In this document: positions 22,660 through 32,768 of the stretch, piece by piece
Numbering within the stretch: the stretch's first letter is position 1
How the letters are laid out: each line of letters starts with the position of its first letter
NCBI GenBank assembly: GCA_009823505.1
Contig: VZQC01001600.1
Location: 504,545-568,544, forward strand
DNA: 64,000 bases
Source: Rhizomys pruinosus
Taxonomy: Eukaryota > Chordata > Mammalia > Rodentia > Spalacidae
Reading direction: 5' to 3'
Translations under genes and position numbers: made by a program
The notes under the pieces: model-generated
The model's input: only the letters and a program-made list of their open reading frames with translations
Databases searched by the model: none
Told to the model about the DNA's origin: nothing

Positions 22660-24478
22660 TTTTTTTTTTTTTAGTACAAGCATCCTTCATATAAAACCAA
22701 TTTGCAAGCAGTTGTGCCCAAACCCACACAGCCCAAGGCTCCCACCATCCAGCTGGAGGGGCTTGAATGTTCAATCAAGTTGATCAAATAAGTGTCCAGA
22801 CTATATTGTTGTAGTTTTACTGTTCACCCCAATCGCAGCCCCTACAATCTACCACTCCCCCTCTTCCACAGATTGTTCCTTAGGCTTAGAGATGGGGCAC
22901 AGGTGGACAAGAAGCACAACAGTCTACTTTGTCTGGAGATGTCGTTTTGGACTCTAATCAGTTCTGGCTGTTTCCTTTCATGGGCTGACCGATTGCCCAG
23001 GGACAGGCTTTCAATCCTACTAATGAAGCATAAGCGATTAGATATATATGTATTTAAACATTGCTAGTTACTATGGTAGGTTACTTTGGTATAGACACAG
23101 ATGTTTGGATGGTGTGTTAATCCCTGGATTACTTTTTTTTCCCGAGAGAGAGATGACAAGGCCTTACTGTGGCATATAAATCTCCTAATCACTAGAAGGT
23201 ATAAGCTTGTGGCGACATCCACGAGTTATTCCTCCAAGGAGAGAGCTAATAATCAAATAAAGTTGGGATATACAGACATATGGCTGCCACTGCTGCACAG
23301 TATCTCCAAGCAATTGGGGTGTAGCTGATGTTGGTGGAGGAGTTTTGCTTGACTCAAGGAGACCAACATTTGCTTTATTGGTTCAGTGGCCTTTGGTAAC
23401 ACTCTCTGGTATTCCAGAGACCAACTGTATACTTGTAAGTGCGATCTCGATACAATCCTCCCATGGTTACATCAGGTCATTGACAGCAGGGCGGACCTTA
23501 CCACCTCTTTTCTTGCAGATATCCCAGTTTACAGGCAATAAGCCTTAACCTTTTTTTGGGGGGGGGGCTTGGGTCCCCTGGCTAGCATCTCCTTGGCAGA
23601 ATAATCCGATGCTGCTTTCAGTGCTCTCTTGTATTAATTATATGAACTACTTAAAGAGACTTTAGTATTATATTTGTTTCTGAATAGACAATAATCCTTT
23701 TTACAGTTCCTATGTATATTAGTCAATTAAAGAAAGCAGTTTTTCCAGTTTTATAAGAGATTACTTCTATAACAGTCAGCTCTAATTTACCGTTAGAGGA
23801 TGACTTCATTACCACCATGTTTTTCTTTGTTCTATGAAAAAGAGGTAAGGAGGTCTCTCATATTGAAACTGTGCTGCACCTAGAAGGTAAAGTTCATTAG
23901 GACTCACTGTAAACAGATGTTACACCTATGGTCCTCAGAGATGTTTGATGCCTGTAGCAGTCTGAGGCTTTTCTTCCTTTTAGTGTTAAGATGGGTGAAC
24001 TTCTCTGCTGGTATTTCTTGGTACAACCTACACGATGGAAGGCTGTATCCTTTCTTTCTCAGCCTTTGAGTTGGTGACGTTTTGACCTGTGGGAACATAC
24101 AAATCTTTTCCCATGGTTAGTCTTAAGATTAAATTGAAAGTTTTTGACAAAAAGGTTTAATATGTAACTGTATCTCCCCTTTTTTAATTTTATTTTATTT
24201 TTTGACCCATGAGTCTCAAAAAGGCAGTTGTAGTACACATACCTATAGGCAGGAATCAAGGTGTAAATTTCATCAAATTTGTCCATGCTTTTTTGGGTGA
24301 CTGTATGTTGTTAATTTGGGAAGCAAACTTAATTCCTTAAGTTAAATTATCCTACAGGTAAAAGAGAATGTTACAAGATGATACTGTATAACACAAAAAT
24401 TATAGAGAACATTTGTATATGTTAATCCCAAAGTTATTGTTATATAAATTTTAAGTAAAATACCATGTAATTTTAAAT
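22660..24478 (-). mobile_element. Family X copy B, longest copy (1.8 kb), abutting an L1
   Basis: On the minus strand it begins right after the 3' UTR of the L1 (about 24479) and runs to a poly(A) seen as 13 T's at 22660-22672. It ends early, at 'gatgcttgtact', before the G tract that other copies have. There is no poly(A) between the L1 and this copy. No long sense-strand ORF is present: the longest minus-strand frames are under 80 codons. Confidence 0.8.
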
Positions 24479-24638
24479 TAAATATACATTAATAGAATAT
24501 AGACCCATGTCCCTCTCCCGCCCCTCCCACCCCTCCCGGTTCACCATTTCAGTCAGTTTTCTGATGCAGTCTTTCTGTTGTTGTTCTTTTAATATGCATC
24601 CCTCTTCACAAGAAATATTAATAACTGGGTTATTGATG

Positions 24639-27600
24639 CTAGCATCCACATATGAGGGATACCATTCGTCGTTTGTTTTTCTGTGATTGTGTTACTTCAC
24701 TTAATATAATATCCTCCAGCTCCATCCATTTACCTGCAAAGTTCATGATATCATCCTTCTTTATTGCTGCATAGAACTCCATTGTGTACATGTACCACAT
24801 TTTTTCTATCCACTCATCAGTTGAGGGGCATTTGGGTTGGTTCCAGCTTTTTGCTATTGTGAACAGAGCTGCAATAAATATAGCTGTGCATGTATTTCTG
24901 CAGTAAGATGAGTCTTGTGGGTATATACCTAGGAGTGGTATGACTGGGTCAAATGGCAAGCTCATTTTGAGTCTTCCAAGGGTTCTCCACACTGCTTTCC
25001 ATAGTGGCTGTACAAGTTTACATTCCCACCAGCAATGGATGAGTGTTCCCCTTTCCCCACAACCTCTCCAGCACTTGGTATCATTTGTTTTCTTGATCCT
25101 GGCCAGTCTTATCGGAGTGAGGTGATATCTTAGAGTGGTCTTAATTTGCATTTCCCTAATTATTAGTGACGTTGAACAGTTTTTAAGATGTTTCTCAGCC
25201 ATCTCTAGTTCCTCCTCTGTGAAGTCTCTATTCAGCTCTTTGCTCCATCTTTTGAGTGATTCATTTGTTTTCTTTTTTCTTTGTTTTTTGAGTAGTTTGT
25301 ATACTCTGGAAATTAATGCTTTGTCAGATGTATCTGCAGTAAAGGTTTCTTCCCACTCAGTGGGTTTTCTCTTTACTTCCTTTATTGTTTCTTTTGATGT
25401 ACAGAAGCTTTTGAGTTTAATGAGGTCCCATTTGTCAATTGTCGATCTTATTTCTTGTGCAGCTGCTGTCTGATTTAGGAAGTCTTTTCCTACACCTATG
25501 TCTTGTAGTCTGCTGCCAAGTTTTTCTTCTATTACCTCCAGAGTTTTGGGTTTCACGTTGAGGTCTTTAATCCATCTGGAATTGACTTTTGTGCAAGGCG
25601 AGAGGTAGGGGTTTAATTTCATTCTTCTACAAGTGGTGATCCAGTTTTGCCAGCACCACTTGTTGAAGATGCTGTCTTTCCTCCATTGTGTCTTCTTGGC
25701 CCCTTTATCAAATATGAGGTGGCTGAAGTTGTATGTGCTCAGGTTTGGATCTTCAGTTTTATTCCATTGGTCAACTGGTCTGTTTTTGTGCCAGTACCAA
25801 GCTGTTTTTATGACTATAGCCCTGTAGTATAGTTTTAAATCTGGTATAGAGATCCCCCCTGTATTGCTCTTTTCGCTCAGGGTTGCTCTGGCTATTCGGG
25901 GTCTTTTGTTTTTCCAAATGAAATTGAGGATTTTTTTTTCCAAACCTGTGAAGAAGCTCTTGGGGATTTTGATTGGGATTGCATTAAATCTGTATATGAG
26001 TTTAGGTAGAATGGACATTTTTACTATATTTATTTTCCCAATCCATGAGCATGGGAGGTTTGTCCATCTTCTGATGTCTTCTTCAATTTCCTTCTTCAGA
26101 GGTTTAAAATTTTTGTTGTAGAGATCCTTGGTGTCTTTGGTTAGGTTTGTTCCTAGGTATTTTATTGTTTTTGAGGCTATTGTGAGTGGGAAGGTCTCCT
26201 TGTAGTCCTTCTTCAGTTGCTTGTTGTTGGTGTAAAGAAAGGCTACTGATTTTTCTAGATTTATTTTGTATCCTGCCACTTTACCAAAGCTCTTAATCAT
26301 TTCTAGGAGTTTTCTGGTGGAGTTCTTAGCATCCCTTAGGTAGACAATCATATCATCAGCAAAAAGGGATAGCTTGACTTCCTCTTTTCCAATTAGAACT
26401 CCTTTAATTTCCTTTTCTTGCCTTATTGCCCTAGCAAGGGTTTCCAGCACTATATTGAAAAGGAGTGGTGACAGGGGGCAGCCTTGCCGAGTTCCTACCT
26501 TTAAGGGGAATGCTTCTGTCATTTCCCCATTTAGGATGATATTGGCTGTGGGTTTCCTGTATATGGCTTTGATTACATTGAGGAATGATCCCTCCAGACC
26601 AATTCCCTCCAGGACTTTAAACATGAAAGGATGCTGGATTTTGTCAAAGGCTTTCTCCGCATCAATTGAGATGATGGTGTGGTTTTTGTCCTTCAGTCCA
26701 TTGATATGTTTGATGATGTTTATTGATTTTCGTATGTTGAACCATCCCTGCATCTCTGGTATGAATCCAACTTGGTCATGGTGGATGATTTTCTTGATGT
26801 GAGTCTGTATGCGATTTGCCAGAATCCTGTTTAGAATTTTGGCATCTGTGTTCATTAGGGAGATGGGTCTATAGTTCTCCTTTTTGGTTGTATCTTTCCC
26901 TGGTTTTGGTAGTAGCGTAATGCTGGCTTCATAGAAGGAATTTGGGAGAAGTCCCTCCATTTGTATCCTTCTAAACAATTTAAGTAGTAATGGTTGTAAG
27001 TCTTTACGAAATATTTTATAGAATTCTGCCGTGAATCCATCCGGGCCTGGGCATTTTTTGGTTGGGAGGCTACTTATTACATCTTCGATTTCTTCCTGTA
27101 CTATTGGTCTGTTTAGGCTGTCGATCTCTTCTTGGTTGAGCTTTGGTGATTCCCAGGATTTCAGATATTCATCCATTTCTTCTAGGTTTTCAAACTTAGT
27201 AGAATATAAGTTTTTGAAGTAGTCCCGTATGATTGTCTGGATCTTTTCATTGTCTGTTGTGATATTTCCCCTTTCATCACAGATTCTATTGATTTGGAGC
27301 TGTTCCTTCTTTCTTTTGGTTAACTGGGCTAGAGGTCTGTCTATCTTGTTTATTCTCTCAAAGAACCAACTTTTGGATTCATTGATTTTTTTGTATGGTT
27401 TTCTTTGTTTCTATTTCATTGATCTTTGCTCTGATTTTTGTTATTTCTTCTTGTCTGCTGCATTTAGGCTTCATTTGTTGTTGTCTCTCAAGTATTTTTA
27501 GGTGCAGTGTTAGATCATTCACTTGTGCTCTTTCTTTCTTTCTTTCTTTTTTTAAATGTAGGCACTTAGACCTATAAACCTCCCTCTTAGTACTGCTTTT

Positions 27601-28487
27601 AAAGTGTCCCATAGGTTTTGCTGTGTTGTTTTATCATTGTCATTCAGTTCCAGGAATGTTTTTACTTCTTTGTTTATTTCTTCCTTGATCCATTCATTAG
27701 TCAGGAGAGTATTGTTTAGTGTCCATGTGTTCTTGTAGGTTGTAAGGTTTATCCTGGTGTTGATATTGAGTTTTGTTGCACTGTGGTCTGATAGAATGCA
27801 TGAAATTATTTCAGTCGTTTTGTATTTGTTGAGTTTTTCCCTGTGTCTCAATATATGGTCTATTTTGGAGAATATTCCATGGGGTGCTGAGTAGAAAGTG
27901 TGTTCTCTGGTGTTTGGGTGAAATATTCGATAGATGTCTGTGAGGTCCATTTGGAGTATTGTATCATTCAGTTCAGATGTCTCTCTGTTTATCCTTTGTC
28001 CTGTTGATCTGTCTAAAGGACTTAGTGGGGTATTTGAAGTCCCCTACTATTAGTGTGCTGGGGTTAATTTGAGCCTTGAGATCCTGTAGAATTGTCTTTA
28101 TAAAGTTTGTTGCACCGGCGTTTGGTGCGTATATATTCATGATTGTGAGATCGTCATCTTCAATTGTTCCTTTAATAAAGATGTAATGGCTCTCTTTGTC
28201 TCTTTTGATCTGTTTTGCTTCGAAGTCTATTTTGTCTGATATTAGAATAGCAACACCTGCTTTCTTTTTGGTACCATTTGCCTAGAATACTTTCCTCCAT
28301 CCCTTCACCTTAAGTTGGTGCCTGTCCTTGAAATTGAGATGGGTTTCTTACTGTAGACAGCATATAGATGGATTTTGTTTCCTAATCCATTCTCCCAGTC
28401 TATGCCTTTTGGTTGGGCAGTTTAGCCCATTAATATTTAAGGTTATAATTGAAAGATGGATCTTGCTTCCTTTTGCCTTATTATCCA
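24639..28487 (-). pseudogene. L1 ORF2 (endonuclease-reverse transcriptase), broken
   Basis: ORF2 proteins nick DNA and reverse-transcribe the L1 RNA at the nick. An ATG at 28485-28487 opens the endonuclease domain. Lesions are in-frame stops at 28348-28350 (TAA) and 28282-28284 (TAG), an extra A near 28033-28035, a stop and frame change in an A/GAAA-rich stretch near 27530-27554, and an extra A in the A7 run at 27386-27392. From an internal Met at 27176 the remaining 845 codons are open: fingers and palm with PGPDGF (43-48), IDAEKAFD (171-178), [10 protein letters not shown] (228-237) and the catalytic FADD (272-275), then the C-terminal region with a Cys-rich segment ([10 protein letters not shown]...CWWEC). 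Total length (~1280 codons) is normal for L1. Two lesions are homopolymer indels and could be sequence errors; the two stops are less likely to be. Confidence 0.92.
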
Positions 28488-28521
28488 TTTGGACAATTCT
28501 ACTCCTATGGTTATGTTTTTA

Positions 28522-29691
28522 TTAGTTTCTTTTCCTAGGTGCTTGAGGATATTTTCTCCTGTCTTCTGCCCTTTGAATTGCTTCAAGTATTTTCTGAAGA
28601 GTTGGTTTTCCAGACATGTATTCTATCATCTTGTTTATGTCATGGAAGATTTTTCTCTCTCCTTCAACTGTAATTGACATTTTTGCTGGGTAAAGTATTC
28701 TGGGTTGGCATCCATAGTCCTTTAACACTGGGAATGCTTTGCTCCATGTTCTTCTTGCTTTCATGGTTTGTGCCGAGAAGTCAGTTGTAATTCTGATGGG
28801 TTTCCCTTTGTATGTGACTTGTTTTTCTTTTGTAGCCTTCAGAATTTTGTCTTTGTTTTGGGCATCTAGCATTTTAACTATGATATGGCATGGGGAGTTT
28901 CTTTTCTGATCCTGTCTATTTGGAGTCCTTTGTGCTTCTTGTATTTGTATGGGTTTGTCTATTTTTAGTTTGGGGAAATTTTCATCTATTATTCTGTTGA
29001 AGATCTGATCAATGCTATTCTCTTGAGATTCTTCTCCTTCCTCTATTCCTATGTTGCAGAGGTTTGATCTTTTCATAGTGTCCCATATTTCCTGGTTGTT
29101 CCACTTTTGTGTATTTAAAAAATTTTCATATTCTTTATTTGAGCTTTTTAATTGCTCTGTGTTATCTTCCAGATCTGATATTCTTTGTTCTGCTTCCTTC
29201 ATTCTAGTTCTGAGGCTTTTTCCTTTCCTTTCTTCTTGATTGGATGAGTATTCTATTTCCTTTTTCAATTTATCCTGTGATTTCTTTAATATATCCATTT
29301 CCTTTTTGAGTTTCTCAATTTCTTCTTGGTGCTCCTTACTTCGTTGGTTGGTTTCCCTTTTCAGTGTTTCTACTTCCTTTCGGAGTTTGTTTTTTTCTCC
29401 CTCTAGTTCTTTCTGGAGTTTGTTAATCTGTTCCTTTAGTTTTTTCCGAAGTTTTTCATTGTATCTCTCCAGGTCCTTTTTGAGTTTTTCATTCTCTCTC
29501 TTTAGTTCTCCGAATTCTTCTTTATTTTCTTTAATTTCTCTGCATAGTTCTGCAATTATTTCTCTAAGATCTGTTTCTGGGGTCCCCTCCAGGGGGATCC
29601 CATTGTAGCTGTCTCCTACAGGGTTGGTATAGCTTGGTACAGAATTATCCTGCACCTTTCCCATGTTGTCCCTTCGTTGTGTCCCTGGCAT
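28522..29691 (-). CDS. L1 ORF1 protein (RNA-binding nucleic acid chaperone), intact
   Basis: 389 codons from the ATG at 29689-29691 (MPGTQRRD). The frame also runs 8 codons further upstream, but only to a TTG. L1 ORF1p trimerises, coats L1 RNA and acts as a chaperone in the cytoplasmic L1 particle. Numbered from the ATG, the order is: a short polar N-terminus; a very Lys/Glu-rich coiled coil, about 40-198, with Leu heptads; an RRM domain, about 203-300, including NLCNIGIEEGEE and CHIIVKML; and a C-terminal domain with SAQTMKARRTW and QPRILYPAKMS. Length and domain order fit mammalian ORF1p. It is undamaged, unlike ORF2 34 bases downstream. Both ORFs would come from one bicistronic RNA driven by the 5' UTR. 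Confidence 0.92.
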   Translation of the reverse strand: MPGTQRRDNMGKVQDNSVPSYTNPVGDSYNGIPLEGTPETDLREIIAELCREIKENKEEFGELKRENEKLKKDLERYNEKLRKKLKEQINKLQKELEGEKNKLRKEVETLKRETNQRSKEHQEEIEKLKKEMDILKKSQDKLKKEIEYSSNQEERKGKSLRTRMKEAEQRISDLEDNTEQLKSSNKEYENFLNTQKWNNQEIWDTMKRSNLCNIGIEEGEESQENSIDQIFNRIIDENFPKLKIDKPIQIQEAQRTPNRQDQKRNSPCHIIVKMLDAQNKDKILKATKEKQVTYKGKPIRITTDFSAQTMKARRTWSKAFPVLKDYGCQPRILYPAKMSITVEGERKIFHDINKMIEYMSGKPTLQKILEAIQRAEDRRKYPQAPRKRN

Positions 29692-30070
29692 GTGGGTTTC
29701 CCTTTTGTGATTCAAGTCACAAATGCTTTTTCACTGTGTTGAAGGCCAAAGGCTTGTTTGTTTTGCTTTCCTCCTTCCGATGCTTTTTCTTTCCCCCCCC
29801 TCCTTCTTTATGGAGTGTTGACTTGTCTAGGTTTTAGGCTTTTACTTCTGTTTATATATTGGAAGTCTAAGTCACTCTTCCTTTCCTGTTCTGAGGGCTC
29901 TCCAAAAAAATCCACTTGGATATTCTCTCCTCAATTCTAGTTGGGGGGGGTGATGCCTGACTTAGCCCTCACCCAGGTACCTGTCTGGAGTGGCACCAGG
30001 CTCCTCTCTGTGCTCCAGGTGATCCTAGCCAGCAAGTCCGGAACCTGAGCCCCCAACACACGACCTCATT
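29692..30070 (-). promoter_or_regulatory. L1 5' UTR / internal promoter region
   Basis: About 380 bases upstream of ORF1, with a C-rich run (seen as G's at 29942-29949) and GC-richer sequence at its outer end. I see no tandem monomers of the mouse type. The outer boundary with the older L1 is only approximate. Confidence 0.6.
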
Positions 30071-30084
30071 ATGGCACCTGATTT

Positions 30085-30510
30085 TGCTTCTTAATGATAG
30101 TCTGACTGGGGTAAGATGGAATCTCCATGCCACTTTGATTTACAATTTTATCAATGCTAAGGATGATGGATATTTTCTTTCATATCTTTGATGGGCATTT
30201 ATATTTCTTTTGTTGCAAAGAATCTATTCAGCTTATTGGCTGATCTAATGATTGGAATGTTTGCTTTTTTGGTTTTTAAATTTTTTGAGTCCTTTATATA
30301 TCCTGGATATTAATCCCATTCTGAGTGAATAGCTGGCCAAGATTTTCTGTCATTCTGTAGTCAGTCTCTTTATTTCACCGATTTTCCTTTGCTACTTAGA
30401 GAAGCTTTTAAATTTCATCCAACCCCACTTGTTAATTCTTGTTATTATGTACAGAGCTAGTCTTCTTGAGTCTGACTTCAGAAAGTCATTGCCTATATCT
30501 CAAAATGCTT
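30085..30510 (-). mobile_element. Old L1 ORF2 fragment (right piece)
   Basis: Diverged reverse ORF2 sequence: 'gactggggtaagatggaatc', 'gctaaggatgatggatattt', 'gagtcctttatatatcctgg'. It lies upstream, in L1 terms, of the fragment at 20350-20720, with about 400 bases of L1 missing and about 9.4 kb of newer elements between. Confidence 0.75.
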
Positions 30511-30597
30511 CTCTCTTCACCCCTTCAGCAGTTTCAGGTCTTACATAAAGTTCTGAATTCTTTTTGAAATGGAGACAATAAAGAACCTCCTTAGAGG

Positions 30598-30818
30598 TTG
30601 TTTGTTTGTTTTCTTGTTTCTTGAGACAGGGTCTCATGTATCCCAGGCTGGTCTTGAAAACACTATGTAGCTGAGGGTGACCTTGCTCCCCTTGTCTCCA
30701 CCTCCTGAGTGCTGGGATTATACATATGTGCCACTGTGCTTGTTTTATGTGGTTCTGGGACTGAGCCTGGGCTTCATACATGCTAGGTAAGTACCAATGG
30801 AACTATATCTCTAGCCCC
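30598..30818 (-). mobile_element. B4 SINE
   Basis: Reverse B1-like unit ('gagacagggtctcatgtatc') joined to a reverse ID-like unit ending 'ctatatctctagcccc'. Confidence 0.8.
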
Positions 30819-31230
30819 TTGGAGAAGTTTTCTGTGGATGAAAGCAGGTAATTCATGTGTGTGGTTCTTTGCACTGTTTCTGGAAGCATAGAAAGGTCTC
30901 TATTTCAATGAGTTATGAAGTATTTCCCAATTTACTTGTTTTGAGTTTTTTTGTTCCTAATGTTTGCTTATGGTTAAAAGAAAATAAATAATACTTTTAA
31001 AACAGATACTGGAACTGCTAAGGCCTGGTTTTAGGTACTCATTTTGAATTAGATTCCAAAACTTAATAATACATACATACATACATACATACATACATAC
31101 ATAATGGTAATAAAAGTTAATATGTTCTGTGTTGGTAATAATTAAAAATTAGGAAGAACTTAAATATCTCTTTGGGCAAAGAAATACTTCTAGGGCAAGA
31201 AAACCATTAAAAGGAAATTATGAATATGCG

Positions 31231-31231
<1 letters not shown>
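30819..31231. other. Unassigned stretch
   Basis: No repeat apart from the ATAC microsatellite. Confidence 0.4.
31068..31103. repeat. (ATAC)n microsatellite
   Basis: Perfect tetranucleotide run of about 35 bases. Confidence 0.97.
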
Positions 31232-31266
<35 letters not shown>

Positions 31267-31300
31267 NNNNNNNNNNNNNNNNNNNNNNNNNNNNNNNNNN
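31267..31300. other. Assembly gap of 34 N
   Basis: Unknown bases inside a poly(T) run that forms the tail of a minus-strand B1. The length may be nominal. Confidence 0.99.
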
Positions 31301-31437
31301 CGAGACATGGTCTCCCTGCAGCCCCAGCTGGCCTGGAACTCACTCTGTAAACCAGGCTGGCCTTGAACTCAAAGAGATCCGCCTGCCTCTGCCTCCCAAG
31401 TGCTAGGATTAAAGGCATGCACCACCACACCCGGCTT
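31301..31437 (-). mobile_element. B1 SINE next to a gap
   Basis: Reverse B1 from 'cgagacatggtctccctgc' to 'caccacacccggct'. Its tail is the poly(T) broken by the N gap. Confidence 0.92.
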
Positions 31438-31540
31438 AAAGACGGTTCTTAGCCACCATGTGGGTGCTGGGAATCGAACCTGGGTCCTCTGGAAGAGCAG
31501 TTGGAGCTCTTAACCACTGAGCCATCTCTCCAACCCCTGA
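31438..31540 (-). mobile_element. B2-type SINE, head half only
   Basis: Reverse B2 tRNA-like head and early body ('gacggttcttagccaccatg' to 'ccatctctccaacccc'). The tail half is missing where the B1 sits. Confidence 0.85.
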
Positions 31541-32464
31541 ATATTCATTACTTTTATCAGTGGTAAAAATTCTCTTCGGTGGTGTATCTATACATACATT
31601 ATAACTGATTTCTCACATAACTTTTTCTGGGCACACAGTGTTTGAAGCTGGAATGATGTCATTCTTCAGAATGATGGGTCTCATGAAGGCTTATCTGTCA
31701 AGTAGCCAGTGGTGTTATGGTAGGTCATTCAGATTCTTTCTCTTCTTGCTTTAATTTACTTTCAGAAGAGAAATGGCTGGCAAGGTTTAAGCAAGCATGA
31801 TAAAGACTAATTAAAGAGTTGTTCCTCAAATCTCCTTGAAATTAGAGGTTGATTCAATGAAATAATTCATGTTTCATAACTCAAGATAAGCAAAACTTTG
31901 AATCTTGGCAAGGAAATTGAAGAGCTATATGGATTACTCAATTCTTTGCTGTGCAATTGTGAAATTGCATTTAGAATATAATAGAATTTGTGTTTCTAAT
32001 AAAACCAACTCAGAACAGCTTCACATCACAGGAATAAATTAGACCGTAACTCCCTCTAATTAGTTTGGATAGTAGTATTTTTAGTCTTTAATCACATCTT
32101 TTAGTGAAGAATTCTAAAGTCTTTAGAATAATACCTATTGTCCTTTATCCTCTGGGGCAGCTCTAGAGAGTGAAGCTATTCAATACAATGACAGGCACAA
32201 AGTACATTTTAAAATAGTGTAGCTTATGAGTTTTCTTAAAATTGATAACTTGGAAGTATGGCATTCCACTGCTTACCCATGGTGTAGACATATAAGAAGT
32301 GAGCATTTCATCTCCTGCCAACTTCAGTAAGGTTATGCTGTCAGTAAAGAGTCGCACAGCTGTCTTACTTGGGAGGAAACCCAGGCTCTAGGACTTATTT
32401 TCTGCATTTGTTCCTCCCTTCTCAAGAACCAGATAATGTTTACAGGTCGGTTTTTATTGTGCAG
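31541..32464. other. Unassigned AT-rich stretch
   Basis: No repeat or gene recognised. Confidence 0.4.
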
Positions 32465-32482
32465 TCCCTCTGTATGTCTTTA

Positions 32483-32487
32483 TTTTT

Positions 32488-32538
<51 letters not shown>

Positions 32539-32750
32539 TTTGCACGAATGTATTGTCTGCGTGTAGGTTTGTGCACCCGTGTTGTGCAATGCCGCAGAGG
32601 TCAGAAGAGGGCGTCAGATTCCCCTGGAACTGGAGTTCTCCTGGAATTGGAGTTACAGACGGTTCTCAGCCACCATGTGGGTACTGGGGATCGAACCTGG
32701 GTCCTCTGCAAGAGCAGTCGGTGCTCTTAACCGCTAGGCCATCTCTCCAG
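32483..32750 (-). mobile_element. Young B2-type SINE with long TTTA tail and target duplication
   Basis: Reverse B2 with the internal 17-bp duplication. 'tccctctgtatgtcttta' (18 bp) flanks it exactly at 32465-32482 and 32751-32768. The tail has grown into a (TTTA)n run at about 32491-32541. Confidence 0.95.
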
Positions 32751-32768
32751 TCCCTCTGTATGTCTTTA

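Larger units (their letters stand above)
24480..30070 (-). mobile_element. Near-full-length young L1
   Basis: About 5.6 kb: a short 5' UTR (about 29692-30070), intact ORF1 (28522-29691), a 34-base spacer, ORF2 (24639-28487, broken in its 5' third) and a 3' UTR with a G-rich tract at about 24512-24538. It is little diverged over long stretches. Its 5' end is approximate and I found no target duplication, perhaps because the locus is nested and rearranged. It cannot make a complete ORF2 protein as written. Confidence 0.93.

Noticed and set aside
20729..24478. Two family X copies as a pair of LTRs around a small internal region
   Set aside because: Other X copies end in poly(A) with 14-15 bp duplications, which fits L1-type insertion and not an LTR provirus. 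Copy A also lacks the family 3' end.
24940..29608. Many plus-strand open frames of 60-142 codons
   Set aside because: They are antisense shadows of the minus-strand L1 ORF1 and ORF2.
29689..29715. ORF1 start eight codons further upstream
   Set aside because: The upstream codon is TTG. The first ATG in frame is at 29689-29691, so I used that.
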